Of a stretch of 64,000 bases of DNA, positions 23,827 through 33,812 are shown piece after piece. The notes beneath the pieces are model-generated. The model was given only the letters and a program-made list of their open reading frames with translations. It was not told where the DNA came from and made no database searches. The stretch is from Kalymmatonema hyalinum WJT4-NPBG1 (GTDB lineage: Bacteria > Cyanobacteriota > Cyanobacteriia > Cyanobacteriales > Nostocaceae). Position numbers and translations under genes: made by a program. Position 1 is the stretch's first letter. Each line of letters begins with the position of its first letter. The stretch covers positions 62,001 to 126,000 of the forward strand of contig JAHHIB010000004.1 of the NCBI GenBank assembly GCA_019359075.1, written 5' to 3'.

Positions 23827-25215
23827 ATGAGTAACGATGAAGCCAAAATGAAAAACATTGAAGATTTTGTTGAATTTGCGCTCCAGTTAGTGGCTACAGA
23901 AACAGGGTTTTCACTTAACTATATTCAAAAGGTAATCCTGCGAAACTCTCTACTTGAAAACAAAAAAACTTACGCTAAACTTGCTGAAGAAAATAACTAC
24001 TCTGAAAGCTATATTAAGTTCTCAGTTGCGCCTAAACTATGGCAGTTGCTTTCAGTTGTGATTGGTGAAAAAGTTAATAAGACGAACTTCGCGGCGCTGC
24101 TAGAACAGCGGTTAGAAAAATTCGTTTCTCAGGATCATCCTCAGACGATCAAGACAACAGCAGCAATGCCAACGGCGGGCTTTTCTACGGAACGCTACGT
24201 TCTAGAATCTCCAGAAGGACAGGTTCCCCTCGCTTCCTCTTTGTACATTGAGCGATCGACTATCGAACAAACCTGTTATCAAGAAATTCTCCAACCCCAT
24301 GCGTTCATTCGCATCTTTGCACCTCGGAAGATGGGGAAGACTTCCCTGATCGCACGAATTCTGGATTATGGGAGCAGTCAGAATTACCACACAGTGCGAC
24401 TCTGCTTATATCACGCCGGAACACAGGTGTTTGCTTCGAGCGATCGCTTCTTACGTTGGTTTTGTACTAATGTCACTCAGCAGTTGGGTTTGGAATCTAG
24501 ATTAAATGACTACTGGGACGAGGATATGGGAGCTTTGGTTAACAGCACCATTTATTTTCAGGGCTATCTCCTCAAGGAACTCTCTAACCCTATTGTTTTA
24601 GCACTAGATGGCGTAGACCAATTATTTGAGTACCCAGAACTCGCTAGTGATTTTTTCGTCCTGTTGCGTTCCTGGTATGAGGAAACAAAAGACATTTCAG
24701 TTTGGCAGAAGTTACGAGTTGTGATGGCTCATGCAGTTGAAGTTTACATTCCCTTACCTACCCATCGCTCTCCGTTTAATGTGGGATTGGCGATCAAACT
24801 GCCGAGCTTTAACCAAGAACAGGTGCAGGATTTAGCCAAACGTCACAAACTTCAACTCACAAAGTCTGAACTTGAGCAGTTAATGAAGCTCACTGGTGGC
24901 TTTCCGTATTTAATCCGACTGGCATTGTATCAAAGTATCCGCTTGAAGATTCCTGTCCAAACGTTACTGCAAGATGCTACCACGAATACTGGAATCTATC
25001 AACAACATCTTCAGTATCAGTTGTGGAACCTTCAACAGCATCCTAAATTAGCTGACGCCTTTGAACAGGTTTTAACGGCTCCAATCCAGTTAGAAATTGA
25101 GGTGGCGTTTAAGTTAAAAAGTTTAGGATTGGTGCATTTTATCGATAGTCAAGCAACTGTTAGCTGTGAGCTATATCGAGAGTACTTCCGCAATTATTTT
25201 TCTGGCGTTGCATGA
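23827..25215 (+). CDS. vMAP N-HTH / AAA-35 ATPase, conflict-system type
   Basis: 462 residues. Residues 1-100 match the N-terminal helix-turn-helix of vWA-MoxR-associated proteins (FSLNYIQKVILRNSLLENKK, KTYAKLAEENNYSESYIKF). An AAA-like ATPase (AAA-35) follows with Walker A APRKMGKTSLI (about 161-171) and Walker B IVLALDGVDQLF, where family members normally have DEVD; the catalytic glutamate is replaced by glycine. The C-terminal part is a winged-helix region. These proteins belong to predicted NTP-dependent immunity/conflict systems of multicellular bacteria; no effector domain is present here. It starts 8 bp after cas6, so the two are probably cotranscribed. Confidence 0.82.
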   Translation: MSNDEAKMKNIEDFVEFALQLVATETGFSLNYIQKVILRNSLLENKKTYAKLAEENNYSESYIKFSVAPKLWQLLSVVIGEKVNKTNFAALLEQRLEKFVSQDHPQTIKTTAAMPTAGFSTERYVLESPEGQVPLASSLYIERSTIEQTCYQEILQPHAFIRIFAPRKMGKTSLIARILDYGSSQNYHTVRLCLYHAGTQVFASSDRFLRWFCTNVTQQLGLESRLNDYWDEDMGALVNSTIYFQGYLLKELSNPIVLALDGVDQLFEYPELASDFFVLLRSWYEETKDISVWQKLRVVMAHAVEVYIPLPTHRSPFNVGLAIKLPSFNQEQVQDLAKRHKLQLTKSELEQLMKLTGGFPYLIRLALYQSIRLKIPVQTLLQDATTNTGIYQQHLQYQLWNLQQHPKLADAFEQVLTAPIQLEIEVAFKLKSLGLVHFIDSQATVSCELYREYFRNYFSGVA

Positions 25216-26291
25216 TGGAAGTATGAATTCGAGCGATTGCCTTCTCAGTAGCCCAGACGCTACGCGTGCCTCGCGGAGCGAGGAGCTTACGCTAAGGCAC
25301 AAGCCTCCTTTAGGACTTACGGCACTGCGCACCGCGCAATCGCTTTATTGACGAAGCCCACAGACATGCCCACGCTACAAAATAATAGACAAACCATTTG
25401 GCACTCGACAAGATATTTAAGATTACTTTTCCTACTTTTTATTTCCTAAACCAACCTACTTTTCCTACTTGCAATAATCTGAATATCCTAACTAAGCAAG
25501 CGATCATCCCGCCATACAATAAGGTGGAAATTTAAGGCACATGCCGAATTACTAGTGGGACTTTGAAACGATCTTGCGCCCAAATGCCAGACGAGAGCGA
25601 TGTTCGCGGCAAATACATCGAGCCTGCGTATGCAGCCAGCCAATCGCAAGGCTGACGTAACTATGAGTCTAGGAAAACATTCTAGCCCGATTTTGCACTA
25701 GTTTTTTACCAAGTCGCACTAGCATATTGGGTAAGTAGAAAAGTGGGATAAGTAGGTTATGATCGCGACCGTGTTTGATGATATGGCTGGAAAATCAAGC
25801 GAGCGATCGCCTCTGTTATTCTCTATGCCAAGGAGCGATATCCAACACACTTTCAGAAATGATTGATCGCGTCAGGGTCGATATTAATTAAAAGCATTGC
25901 GCCTGTTGGAACCAACCTGTAGCTGTGGGGAATTAATTGACCAATTTAGATAATTGATAAAACTAACTAATTATGCAATGGTGGCTCACAGCAATTTAAT
26001 TTTACACAAACATACTAACTTTATCTATTTCTCGTTGAGCTAAATAACTAAACAATACATAGTGAAGTTTTTTAGTGAATGTACGCTCACAGTAATTCAG
26101 CACTTGTTCTATCTGCTCTCTACTATCTGCATCAAAGCCTTTTTTTTTAATATCACATCCGTTTGTATCGGAATTATTTCTCCTTCCTTTGATGCGCCCT
26201 CAGGGTTTCTACGGTCTTTTAATCATTCAGATGCGACCAGATTTGATAAACTGCCTGTTTTGGGAGCATAAAAATCTAGAGCTAACTTGCT
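25216..26291. other. Gene-free accessory stretch with short repeats
   Basis: No supported gene. It contains GC-rich interspersed modules at 25245-25345 (TGCCTCGCGGAGCGAGGAG and neighbours), TACTTTTCC-type 9-mers near 25420-25475, and an inverse related stretch (AAGTAGAAAAGTGGG) near 25733. The 9-mers recur as a tandem array at 32292 and singly near 32965 and 38525. The segment 25500-25900 looks like decayed DNA. Confidence 0.5.
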
Positions 26292-26321
26292 GTGCGCGTA
26301 CTACTCAAATGGAATCACTAC

Positions 26322-26933
26322 ATGAATGTTGGCGAAGTTCTGGATACTGTAGAACAAACTCTGCTCTCTAGGCAACTGAGTTCCCTTGAGCGCTTCATCC
26401 TGTGTCAGTCGTGGCTCGGACGCAGTTATAGGGAGATGGCACGCGATTGTGCTTATAGTATTGCTCATATCAAGGATATTGGCTCCCAGTTGTGGCAAGC
26501 CCTTTCAAAAGCATTGCGGGAGAGAGTGACGAAAAAAAATCTGTTTTTAGTCCTCCAGCAATATTTGCTCTCCCGGACAGGTGAAGACGAGAAACGGATG
26601 CGGGAGATTCGCCTGATGAAAGTGTCGATGGTTTTTCAGGGATTTGGGCTGTTTCCCCACAAAACTGTTGCTGAGAATGTAGAGTATGGTCTTTTGGTGC
26701 GGGGAGTGGACAAAGCTTCTCGCCGCCAAAAAGCCCTGGAAGCTTTAGAATTGGTAGGTTTAGCGCAATGGGCGGATTATTTACCCGACTCGCTGAGTGG
26801 CGAGATGCAGCAACGGGTGGATTTAGCCCGTGCTTTGGCGACAGATGCGGAGATTTTACTTATGGATGAGCCATTGAGCGCCCTCGATCCACTGACTCGC
26901 CGGGAAATGCAGGATGAATTGCTGCGCCTCTAG
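26322..26933 (+). pseudogene. Chimera of a vMAP HTH domain and a truncated ABC-transporter ATPase
   Basis: From ATG 26322 (an alternative frame start lies at 26292), about 85 residues match the vMAP N-terminal HTH (LLSRQLSSLERFILCQSWLG, SYREMARDCAYSIAHIKDI). The frame then runs into an ABC ATPase of the glycine-betaine/proline type: VSMVFQGFGLFPHKTVAENV (Q-loop), a signature LSGEMQQRVDLARAL (normally LSGGM), and LLMDEPLSALDPLTR (Walker B and D-loop). Walker A is missing. The frame ends at TAG 26931-26933, where family members have Gln, and KELHKT continues in frame after it. So two fragments are fused, with a missing N-lobe, a signature change and a nonsense codon. Not a working transporter subunit. 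Confidence 0.7.
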
Positions 26934-27017
26934 AAAGAACTGCACAAAACTATTAACCCAAGTTGTGGGTTATCTAAGTTCGAGCGCTTCGCACTCTGAG
27001 ATTAATGCGATCAACCC

Positions 27018-27127
27018 CATGACGCATCCGGCAGTTATTAGGGCGATTTAAAATTAAACCCTCGGCACAGTTACCGGGTGTCGGTTAACGAATTCTTTGG
27101 GAAGAACCAATAATTCGTTAACCGACA
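27018..27127. repeat. Interspersed repeat and 16-bp hairpin
   Basis: The roughly 30-bp segment starting ATGACGCATCCGGCAGTTAT (27018-27048) recurs with one change at 33779-33810. Just after it, a perfect 16-bp inverted repeat TGTCGGTTAACGAATT (27079-27094) / 27112-27127 encloses 17 bases. This looks like an end or a whole small mobile palindromic element. Confidence 0.5.
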
Positions 27128-27190
27128 ACAAGTTTCTCAAATTGTTTACTTATCTTGAAAGTCAACTAATCCCAATTCACCAGCACTCAT

Positions 27191-27580
27191 ATGGAATACC
27201 TCTGCTATCTTGCGAATGCCAGCCTTACACTACGGTTGGTTGAATACCTGCTTAAGTTACCTCAACTCAGAGTCAGCTTCGTCAGTGTGATTAATACTGT
27301 TGACGGCTGGGTGGTTAGAATCAGACTAAAGCATCTGCTCTCACCTACTGAAGATGGTAACTTGAGGGCAATCTTAAGTGAATTAAGAATTAGTTACTTA
27401 CCACCAAAGCGGGTACAATTGGCACTTTGGAGTTTGGCTGGTGGAGTGTCCCCAGTTGATGTCATGCGTCGCTACCAGGTTACTGTAGTTTGTCATGGTA
27501 AGCCAGAAAAAGAAGAGATAGAAGCGTTTCGGCAACATTTCATCAGGGAATTGGGCTACTGTCCACAAACCCTGGCTTGA
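27191..27580 (+). CDS. Hypothetical protein of accessory region
   Basis: 129 residues. The sequence is well composed (YLCYLANASLTLRLVEYLLK, DGWVVRIRLKHLLSP, YLPPKRVQLALWSLAGGVSP, VDVMRRYQVTVVCHG) and looks like a conserved cyanobacterial alpha/beta protein; I do not recognise the family. Its last codons run into an IS5-type transposase relic (from about 27574), so its C-terminus may have been altered by that insertion. No nearby gene suggests a role. Confidence 0.5.
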   Translation: MEYLCYLANASLTLRLVEYLLKLPQLRVSFVSVINTVDGWVVRIRLKHLLSPTEDGNLRAILSELRISYLPPKRVQLALWSLAGGVSPVDVMRRYQVTVVCHGKPEKEEIEAFRQHFIRELGYCPQTLA

Positions 27581-27828
27581 TGCAGGCTATGACGGTGATA
27601 GGTTTGCGCGAGCTGTATGGCTGATGATTCAAGCTCGTGTTGAGGTCATCCATCGCATCGGCTCTGAGTTTGAAATTTTACCTAAGCGTTGGGTGGTTGA
27701 GCGAACCTTTGGATGGTTTAACCAGTATAGTCGTCTCAGTAAGGATTATGAGCGCCTGACACCAAATGAGTGAGGCTGCCATATATGCCGTTATGACTCG
27801 GATTATCCTGCGTCGCCTAGCTGTGTAA
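27574..27828 (+). pseudogene. C-terminal relic of an IS5-family transposase
   Basis: One frame reads DAGYDGDRFARAVW, SEFEILPKRWVVERTFGWFN and RLSKDYERLTPNE. This is the catalytic-glutamate region (WVVERTFGWF) of IS5/IS4-type DDE transposases. Then a frameshift moves the end, SEAAIYAVMTRIILRRLAV, into another frame, closing with TAA at 27826-27828. The N-terminal two thirds are missing. No inverted ends can be assigned. Confidence 0.75.
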
Positions 27829-27837
27829 AGATTTACT

Positions 27838-28008
27838 TTATAAATGGTCTCTTAATTGTTGAGCAGCATTATCCTTAATTCTATCGCCAAGATCCCTATT
27901 ACCTTCCTTAACCTCTACAATCTGGAACGGTGCTAAATCAATTCCAATAGCTGAGCCAGGGTAAGATGTTGTCGCTGGAGTACTAGAGGATCTGAACAAA
28001 GGCAATCG
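27838..28008 (-). pseudogene. Short open fragment, possibly the 3' end of a lost gene
   Basis: The minus strand is open between TAG (28011-28009) and TAA (27840-27838) without an ATG. It reads IGIDLAPFQIVEVKEGN, RIKDNAAQQLRDHL, which looks like real coding sequence ending a gene. The remainder is missing upstream. No family recognised. Confidence 0.3.
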
Positions 28009-28179
28009 CTAGCCATAAATCATAAATTTTACTTATTATTTATCTGACTGAGCCAAAGTTGATAATATATTTGGCTGTTAATTTAGCATACTAAGTACTG
28101 AAAATACGTAATTTTTAACATCTATTGAAATTAAAGCTACTCTACGTTTAAAATAATTGACTTTAATAATCAACTTTTT

Positions 28180-31100
28180 ATGCCCCAATATAGCTATCAA
28201 CTCGGCGGCAGTTTAGCTATTGATGCACCTAGTTATGTACACAGGCTTGCCGACTCGCAACTGTATGAAGCGCTAAAGCGAGGAGAGTTCTGCTATGTCC
28301 TCAACTCCCGGCAAATGGGCAAATCCTCACTGCTGGTGCGAACCAAGCATCGCCTCCAGCAAGACGGCTTTCACTGCGCTGCTGTCGATTTGAGTGTGGT
28401 GGGGAGTGAACAAATTACTCCACTGCAATGGTACAAGGGATTCGTAGCTGACTTATGGCGACAGTTAAGGCTAGTGGAAAGCTTGAACCTGAAAACTTGG
28501 TGGCTTGAACGCAACGATCTCGGTTTACTGCAACGGCTGCGGTGGTTTATTGAGGAATTGCTACTGGTGCAGTTTCCCCAACAACGGTTGTTTATCTTTG
28601 TCGATGAAATCGACAGTCTGCTGGGTCTTAACTTTGCGATTGATGACTTTTTTGCCTTAATTCGCTTCTGCTATAACCAACGGGCAATCAACCCAGACTA
28701 TCAACGCATTACCTTTGCGATTTTTGGGGTAGCAACTCCCTCCGATCTCATTCAAGACAGAACGAAGACACCGTTCAATATTGGGCAAGCAATAGAACTC
28801 AAAGGGTTTGAGTGGGAGGAAGTGACTCCTTTAATTCAAGGGCTGGATAAGACGGTGGATGTGCCTGCATCGGTTGTGAGGGCGATTTTAGACTGGACGG
28901 CTGGACAACCGTTTCTCACTCAGAAGTTGTGTCATTTAGTCGTGCAATTGAGTCCGCTGACAATGGGGGACGATCGCTTAAATCCCATTCCACCGGGTAC
29001 AGAATCGTTCTGGATTGAGAATTTAGTCAAAACTCGCATTATTGAGCGTTGGGAATCCCAGGATGAACCAGAACACCTGAGAACTATACGCGATCGCATT
29101 GAACGTAACGGTCAGCGGGCTGGTAGAATTCTAGGCATTTATCAACAAATTTTGCAAGGAATTGAAATAAAAAGTGATGATAGTCGAGAACAGATTGAAT
29201 TGTTACTCAGTGGCTTAGTCGTTAGACACGAGGGAATATTAAAGGTAAAAAATCGCATCTATCAACAAGTATTCAATCTTCAATGGGTTGAAAAAAGATT
29301 AGCAGCATTGCGTCCTTACTCGCAGGTGTTTGATGCTTGGATTGCTTCCAAACAACAAGATAGTTCGCGTCTTCTCAGAGGGCAAGCGCTGAAAGACGCT
29401 TCATACTGGGCGCAAAGTAAAAGTTTGAGCGATTTGGACTATCAATTTTTAGCCGCTTCTGGCGAATTGGATAGACTGGAAATGCAGCAAGCTTTAGAAG
29501 CAGAACGGCTTAAAGAAGTGGAAGCGCGACTGGCAGAGGAACAAAAAATATTAGCACTAGAGAAAAAAAGTTCTAGGCGGCAAAGGCTTTTGCTTTTTGT
29601 AGTAAGTATAGCATTAATTCTAGCCTGTGCATTGGGGCTAGAGGCTTATGCTCAGTATCGGCAAACTGCTGTCAGCGAGATTAAAGCGATCGCTAAATCT
29701 TCCGAAGCGCTATTCGCCTCAAATCAAAAGTTAGATGCACTAGTACAAGCCATCACAGCAAAGCGACGATTGCAGAAGTTGGGTGTTGCAGACGCAGATA
29801 TCCAGCACTCAGTTAAGGAGGCTCTCCATCAGGCTGTTTATGGAGCGGTTGAGTATAACCAGTTATCCGGGCATAACAATGTGGTTAATGATGTAACTTT
29901 CAGCCCTGATGGCGAACTCATCGCCTCAGCTTCTGCCGACAAAACCATCGATGTTTGGAAAAAAGACGGTACAAAGCTGGGAACGCTTCAAGGGCACAAC
30001 AATACCGTTTGGGGAGTCGTATTTAGCCCCAGAGGGAATTTAATTGTTTCTGGTTCTGGGGATAACACAGTTAAACTTTGGCGCAAAAAGAGTACAAAAT
30101 CACCAAACCCAAAGCCGAGCTATACCTTGTGGCAGACTTTAAAAGGACATACCAATGAAGTTGCACAAGTAGCGATCGCTCCTGACGGTCAGATTATTGC
30201 TTCCGCTTCTAAAGATAAAACAATTAAACTCTGGAGTGCAGACGGCAAACTGCTCTTCACTCTCACCGGACATCAAGATGAAGTTGACAGCGTTGCCTTT
30301 AGCCCTGACAGTCAAATTATTGCATCTGCTTCTAAAGATAAAACCATCAAACTCTGGAGTACAGACGGTAAACTGATAAGAACCCTCACCGGACATACGG
30401 ACAGAGTTAAGAACGTTGCCTTCAGCCCTCAAGGAAATCTCATTGCCTCGGCAAGTTGGGATAAAACCGTCAAACTTTGGCAGCTTGACGGCACGTTAGT
30501 CCAAACCCTAACTGGACACAGCGATGCAGTAGGCAAAATCGCTTTTAACCCTCAACGTCGTTTAATCGCCTCGGCAAGTCTTGATAGAACAGTCAAACTT
30601 TGGAAGCTTGACGGGACTCTCGTAAAAACCCTGCCAGCCGCCAAGGATGTCGTCTCTGGAGTGGCTTGGAGTCCTGACGGGCAAATCCTCGCCTCAACCA
30701 GTTGGGATGGCCCGATCATCCTCTGGAAGCTTGATGACAGTTTGCTCAAGACTCTTAACGGACATCAAGCATCAATTTACACCATAAAATTTAGTCCTGA
30801 TGGTAAGACGATTGCCACCGCCAGTCGCGATCATACCGTTAAACTTTGGCAGCTTGATGGTAGCTTAATTCGCACTTTCCCCAAACAAGCCGATAAAGTT
30901 TTCGGAGTAGATTTCAGCCCCAATGGGGACACCATTGCTACAGGCGGTTATGACAGCACTGTCCGGTTGTGGCGACCTGACGGCACCTTACTCCAGACTT
31001 TCACCGGACATCAGGGCAGAGTCTTCGCCGTTGATTTCCATCCAGATGGGCAGTCGATTGCCTCGGCGGGTGAGGACAGAACCGTCAAAGTTTGGAGGAT

Positions 31101-31728
31101 TGACGGCACTGAATTGGCAACTCTCAAAGGGCATACCGATCATATTAACGGAGTGGCATTTAGCCCTGACGGACAGCTCATTGCCTCAGCTAGCGTGGAC
31201 GGCACAGTCAATCTTTGGCAGTGGGATAATGCCATCGCATCTGGAAAGCCCAGCTACAGGCTTCTACACACGTTAAAAAGCCATCGCCGTCAGGTGGCTG
31301 GAGTAACATTTAGCCCTGATGGCAAGACCCTCGCTTCAGCAGGTATGGATAGCATGGTGAGACTTTGGCGGCGCGACGGTACAGAAATCAGAGCCTTTAA
31401 GGGACACAAAAATGGGGTGTTCGGAGTGACATTTAGCCCGGATGGCAAGACGATTGCCTCAGCCAGTTTCGACGGCACAGTCAAACTTTGGAGGTACGAC
31501 GGTCAAGAGATTGAAACCTTAAAGGGCCATAGCGATGGGGTGTTTGGAGTTGCCTTTAGCCCTGATGGGAAGTTAATCGCCTCAGCCAGTCAGGATAAAA
31601 CCGCCATTTTGTGGAATTTAGAGCGAATTTTCCAGCTCGATTTCCTCCAGTATAGTTGCAATTGGGTGCGGGATTATCTGCGGACCAATGCCAACGTGAA
31701 GGAGGAGGACAGACAGTTGTGCGCCTGA
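28180..31728 (+). CDS. AAA-35 ATPase with transmembrane segment and 14 WD40 repeats
   Basis: 1182 residues. The N-terminal AAA-like ATPase (about 1-380) has Walker [15 protein letters not shown] (43-56) and Walker [13 protein letters not shown] with the catalytic glutamate intact. A helical linker with charged coiled coil ([20 protein letters not shown]) leads into one membrane span ([20 protein letters not shown], about 471-490). Then follow 14 WD40 repeats of the FSPDG...IASAS.DKTIKLW type, enough for two seven-bladed propellers, and a tail with [14 protein letters not shown]. Such ATPase-WD40 proteins are typical of multicellular cyanobacteria and are assigned to signalling or conflict systems. 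A decayed paralogue of its 3' end follows. Confidence 0.88.
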   Translation: MPQYSYQLGGSLAIDAPSYVHRLADSQLYEALKRGEFCYVLNSRQMGKSSLLVRTKHRLQQDGFHCAAVDLSVVGSEQITPLQWYKGFVADLWRQLRLVESLNLKTWWLERNDLGLLQRLRWFIEELLLVQFPQQRLFIFVDEIDSLLGLNFAIDDFFALIRFCYNQRAINPDYQRITFAIFGVATPSDLIQDRTKTPFNIGQAIELKGFEWEEVTPLIQGLDKTVDVPASVVRAILDWTAGQPFLTQKLCHLVVQLSPLTMGDDRLNPIPPGTESFWIENLVKTRIIERWESQDEPEHLRTIRDRIERNGQRAGRILGIYQQILQGIEIKSDDSREQIELLLSGLVVRHEGILKVKNRIYQQVFNLQWVEKRLAALRPYSQVFDAWIASKQQDSSRLLRGQALKDASYWAQSKSLSDLDYQFLAASGELDRLEMQQALEAERLKEVEARLAEEQKILALEKKSSRRQRLLLFVVSIALILACALGLEAYAQYRQTAVSEIKAIAKSSEALFASNQKLDALVQAITAKRRLQKLGVADADIQHSVKEALHQAVYGAVEYNQLSGHNNVVNDVTFSPDGELIASASADKTIDVWKKDGTKLGTLQGHNNTVWGVVFSPRGNLIVSGSGDNTVKLWRKKSTKSPNPKPSYTLWQTLKGHTNEVAQVAIAPDGQIIASASKDKTIKLWSADGKLLFTLTGHQDEVDSVAFSPDSQIIASASKDKTIKLWSTDGKLIRTLTGHTDRVKNVAFSPQGNLIASASWDKTVKLWQLDGTLVQTLTGHSDAVGKIAFNPQRRLIASASLDRTVKLWKLDGTLVKTLPAAKDVVSGVAWSPDGQILASTSWDGPIILWKLDDSLLKTLNGHQASIYTIKFSPDGKTIATASRDHTVKLWQLDGSLIRTFPKQADKVFGVDFSPNGDTIATGGYDSTVRLWRPDGTLLQTFTGHQGRVFAVDFHPDGQSIASAGEDRTVKVWRIDGTELATLKGHTDHINGVAFSPDGQLIASASVDGTVNLWQWDNAIASGKPSYRLLHTLKSHRRQVAGVTFSPDGKTLASAGMDSMVRLWRRDGTEIRAFKGHKNGVFGVTFSPDGKTIASASFDGTVKLWRYDGQEIETLKGHSDGVFGVAFSPDGKLIASASQDKTAILWNLERIFQLDFLQYSCNWVRDYLRTNANVKEEDRQLCA

Positions 31729-31738
31729 ATTAGGGAAT

Positions 31739-32164
31739 TTGGAGTTAGAGAGTTTTGAGTTCATAAACTTGTTAAAAGTCCCCTTCTCTCAAGAGTTCTT
31801 CTTTCCTTTCCCCTGTTACCCAGCCCCTGCCTCCTCTGGAATGGACACAACCTTTAAACTCTGGAGTCGAGAAGGGCTGTTGATTACTACTCTACTCGGT
31901 CATAGTGGTTCAGTTTGGAATCTGGCGATAGCGTTCGCGGAGCGTGTGCTTTGCACTCAGCGCTGCTGCGTTCGCGGAGCGGCTCTGAAAGAGCTAGCGC
32001 AGAACGCGCCTGATGGCAGTTTTTTAGCTTCTGTAGGTGAAGATAACACTCTCGTTGTCTGGAATTTACCGCGCATACTCAAACTCGACCTGCTGGAATA
32101 TGCCTGTAACTGGGTACGAGATTATCTGCGAACCTCGAAACAAGTGGAAGAGGGGAAGTTCTGA
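31739..32164 (+). pseudogene. Decayed 3' fragment of a WD40 paralogue carrying an interspersed repeat
   Basis: Recognisable WD40 sequence starts near 31835 (SSGMDTTFKLWSREGLL, LLGHSGSVWNLAIAF), is interrupted, and resumes with PDGSFLASVGEDNTLVVWNL and the tail [16 protein letters not shown]. The tail is close to that of the upstream WD40 gene ([14 protein letters not shown]). The interruption (about 31927-32005) is a GC-rich interspersed repeat (GCGTTCGCGGAGCG modules) that keeps the frame and replaces the end of the FSPDG strand. The ATPase and most blades are absent, so this is a relic of a second copy. Confidence 0.65.
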
Positions 32165-32291
32165 AATATTGTCTAAATACTCTACTACAATATCAACCGA
32201 ACAGGAGTAGTCAGGTGCTGTTAGGCATGCGGCTGGAGAATCAACACTCCTCAGAACCCCTCAGATTTATTTCACTAATCAAAAAACATCA

Positions 32292-32351
32292 TACTTTTCC
32301 TACTTTTCCTACTTTTCCTACTTTTCCTACTTTTCCTACTTTTCCTACTTT
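32292..32351 (+). repeat. Tandem array of the 9-mer TACTTTTCC
   Basis: Six exact copies (32292-32345) and a partial seventh. The same 9-mer occurs singly or in pairs at about 25420-25475 and 38525, and in inverse form near 32965. It lies in the 3' region of the WD40 relic. Confidence 0.9.
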
Positions 32352-32506
32352 AATGACAGGGTATGTGAAAAAAATTGAGAATGCGATAAGCCGGAGGCTT
32401 GACGCTCTACGTATCGCGCATTAATTGAAGGTCTTTCTTAAACAAATGATTCCTCTTGCACGTAGTCATGGTTTTGACATACATATTTCCAGGTGCAAGA
32501 TGTAAG

Positions 32507-32950
32507 GTAAATTGTTTGAAACAATATTAACTTTATATATTGACAAAAGTACCACAGTTTTTATTTTAATTAAAGAGCAATGCAAGAATAAAAAACATAG
32601 GCGTGTAAAGGTGTAGGGGACCCACAGTTAAAAACGTGGGATTGGATCTTGGACACCTTATCGAAACGCGCCTACAAGGGTGGATACAAATCTTTTTTCT
32701 TGGTGGGCGACCGGACTACCCCTTAAGAGTGATTTTCCTCTCTCCCACACTCTTACCCTCTAACACCCTTACCCCTCTAGTTTTGGTAAATTGTTTGAAA
32801 CAATACTAACTTTATATATTGACAAAAATACCGCAGTTTTCATTTTATTAAAAAGCGATGAAAGAATGAAAAACCTAGGGGTATAAGGGTGTAGTAAACC
32901 CACACTTAAAAACCTGGGATTGGATTTTGGACGCCTTGTCAAAATACAAA
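32507..32950. repeat. Tandem copies of a ~280-bp repeat unit
   Basis: A unit made of a GC-richer part (about 32596-32780) and an AT-rich part (starting AAATTGTTTGAAACAATA, about 32787-32873) is preceded by another AT-rich part (32507-32595) and followed by a truncated GC part (32874-32945). The GC part is bounded by imperfect inverted repeats of the type AGGGGTGTAAGGGTGTAGGG. A third copy is at 33813-34205. No ORF. It may be a MITE-like element or specify a structured RNA; neither is shown. Confidence 0.65.
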
Positions 32951-33224
32951 CTTTCTTGACTATAAAGTAGGAAAAGTATGATCTTTTTTGACTAGTAAAA
33001 CAACATCTTAATTATGGTGTATGTTTTATACAGTATATGGTTTTAGCGCCGAGGTAATTGGTAGTTTTACCTATCTATTCAAACCTGAACCTATATAACG
33101 ATTGTGTTCTTTGTAGATTGACAAAGAGCTATTTTTGGCATGGGTATAGACTGTAATTTTCTAATTAAGCACATCCCACTTGCTGTTCAATTGGAACCCA
33201 ATTCTTCAATAAAGGAGACTTCAA

Positions 33225-33689
33225 ATGAAAACAATAAAATCTTTAGCAACGTTAACGCTTTGCATTCTCTCAGCATTTGGCACTTCAGTTGTTCTGAATA
33301 CTCAGCAGGCAAAAGCACAACAAGCTTATTGCTCAAATGCAACGCTTAAGGGCGTATATGCATTTCAATCTTCGGGTTTTATAAATTCTGGGTCTACTCC
33401 TTTGAATGCCGTCTTTCTTAATCAATTTGATGGAAATGGCAATGGAACAGGGAGTAATGGTACTACCAGTGCTGGTGGAAATATTACTGAAAATATAACT
33501 AGTACTGCCACCTACCAGGTCAACGATAACTGCTCTGTTAGTTTCACCTTCAAAAATACTGATGGTACAGTAGTCACAGGAAATGGCATTGTTATTAATA
33601 AGGGTAGAGAGGTATCTTTTATACAAACTAACCCAGGTACGAATGTGTCTGGAACATTTAAGAAAGTGAATAATAGTTTAGATCGCTAG
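33225..33689 (+). CDS. Secreted hypothetical protein
   Basis: 154 residues with a clear signal peptide: basic MKTIK, a hydrophobic core TLTLCILSAFGTSVV, and the cleavage region QAKAQQ (about residue 31). The mature part (YCSNATLKGVYAFQSSG, NQFDGNGNGTGSNGTTSAGG, then alternating strands) is beta-rich, with two cysteines (YCSN, DNCS) that could pair. A good ribosome site (AAAGGAGACTTCAA) precedes the ATG. It belongs to a type of small exported proteins common in cyanobacteria with no function known to me. No operon partner. Confidence 0.75.
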   Translation: MKTIKSLATLTLCILSAFGTSVVLNTQQAKAQQAYCSNATLKGVYAFQSSGFINSGSTPLNAVFLNQFDGNGNGTGSNGTTSAGGNITENITSTATYQVNDNCSVSFTFKNTDGTVVTGNGIVINKGREVSFIQTNPGTNVSGTFKKVNNSLDR

Positions 33690-33812
33690 GAATATGCGTT
33701 TGCCTCGGCGATACATCCCTTCCATCATTGGCGATCGCACCTTTAGACTTCTTCGGAAGTTGAATAAATGGAAACCCTATGACGCATCCGGTAGTTATTA
33801 GGGCGATTTAAA

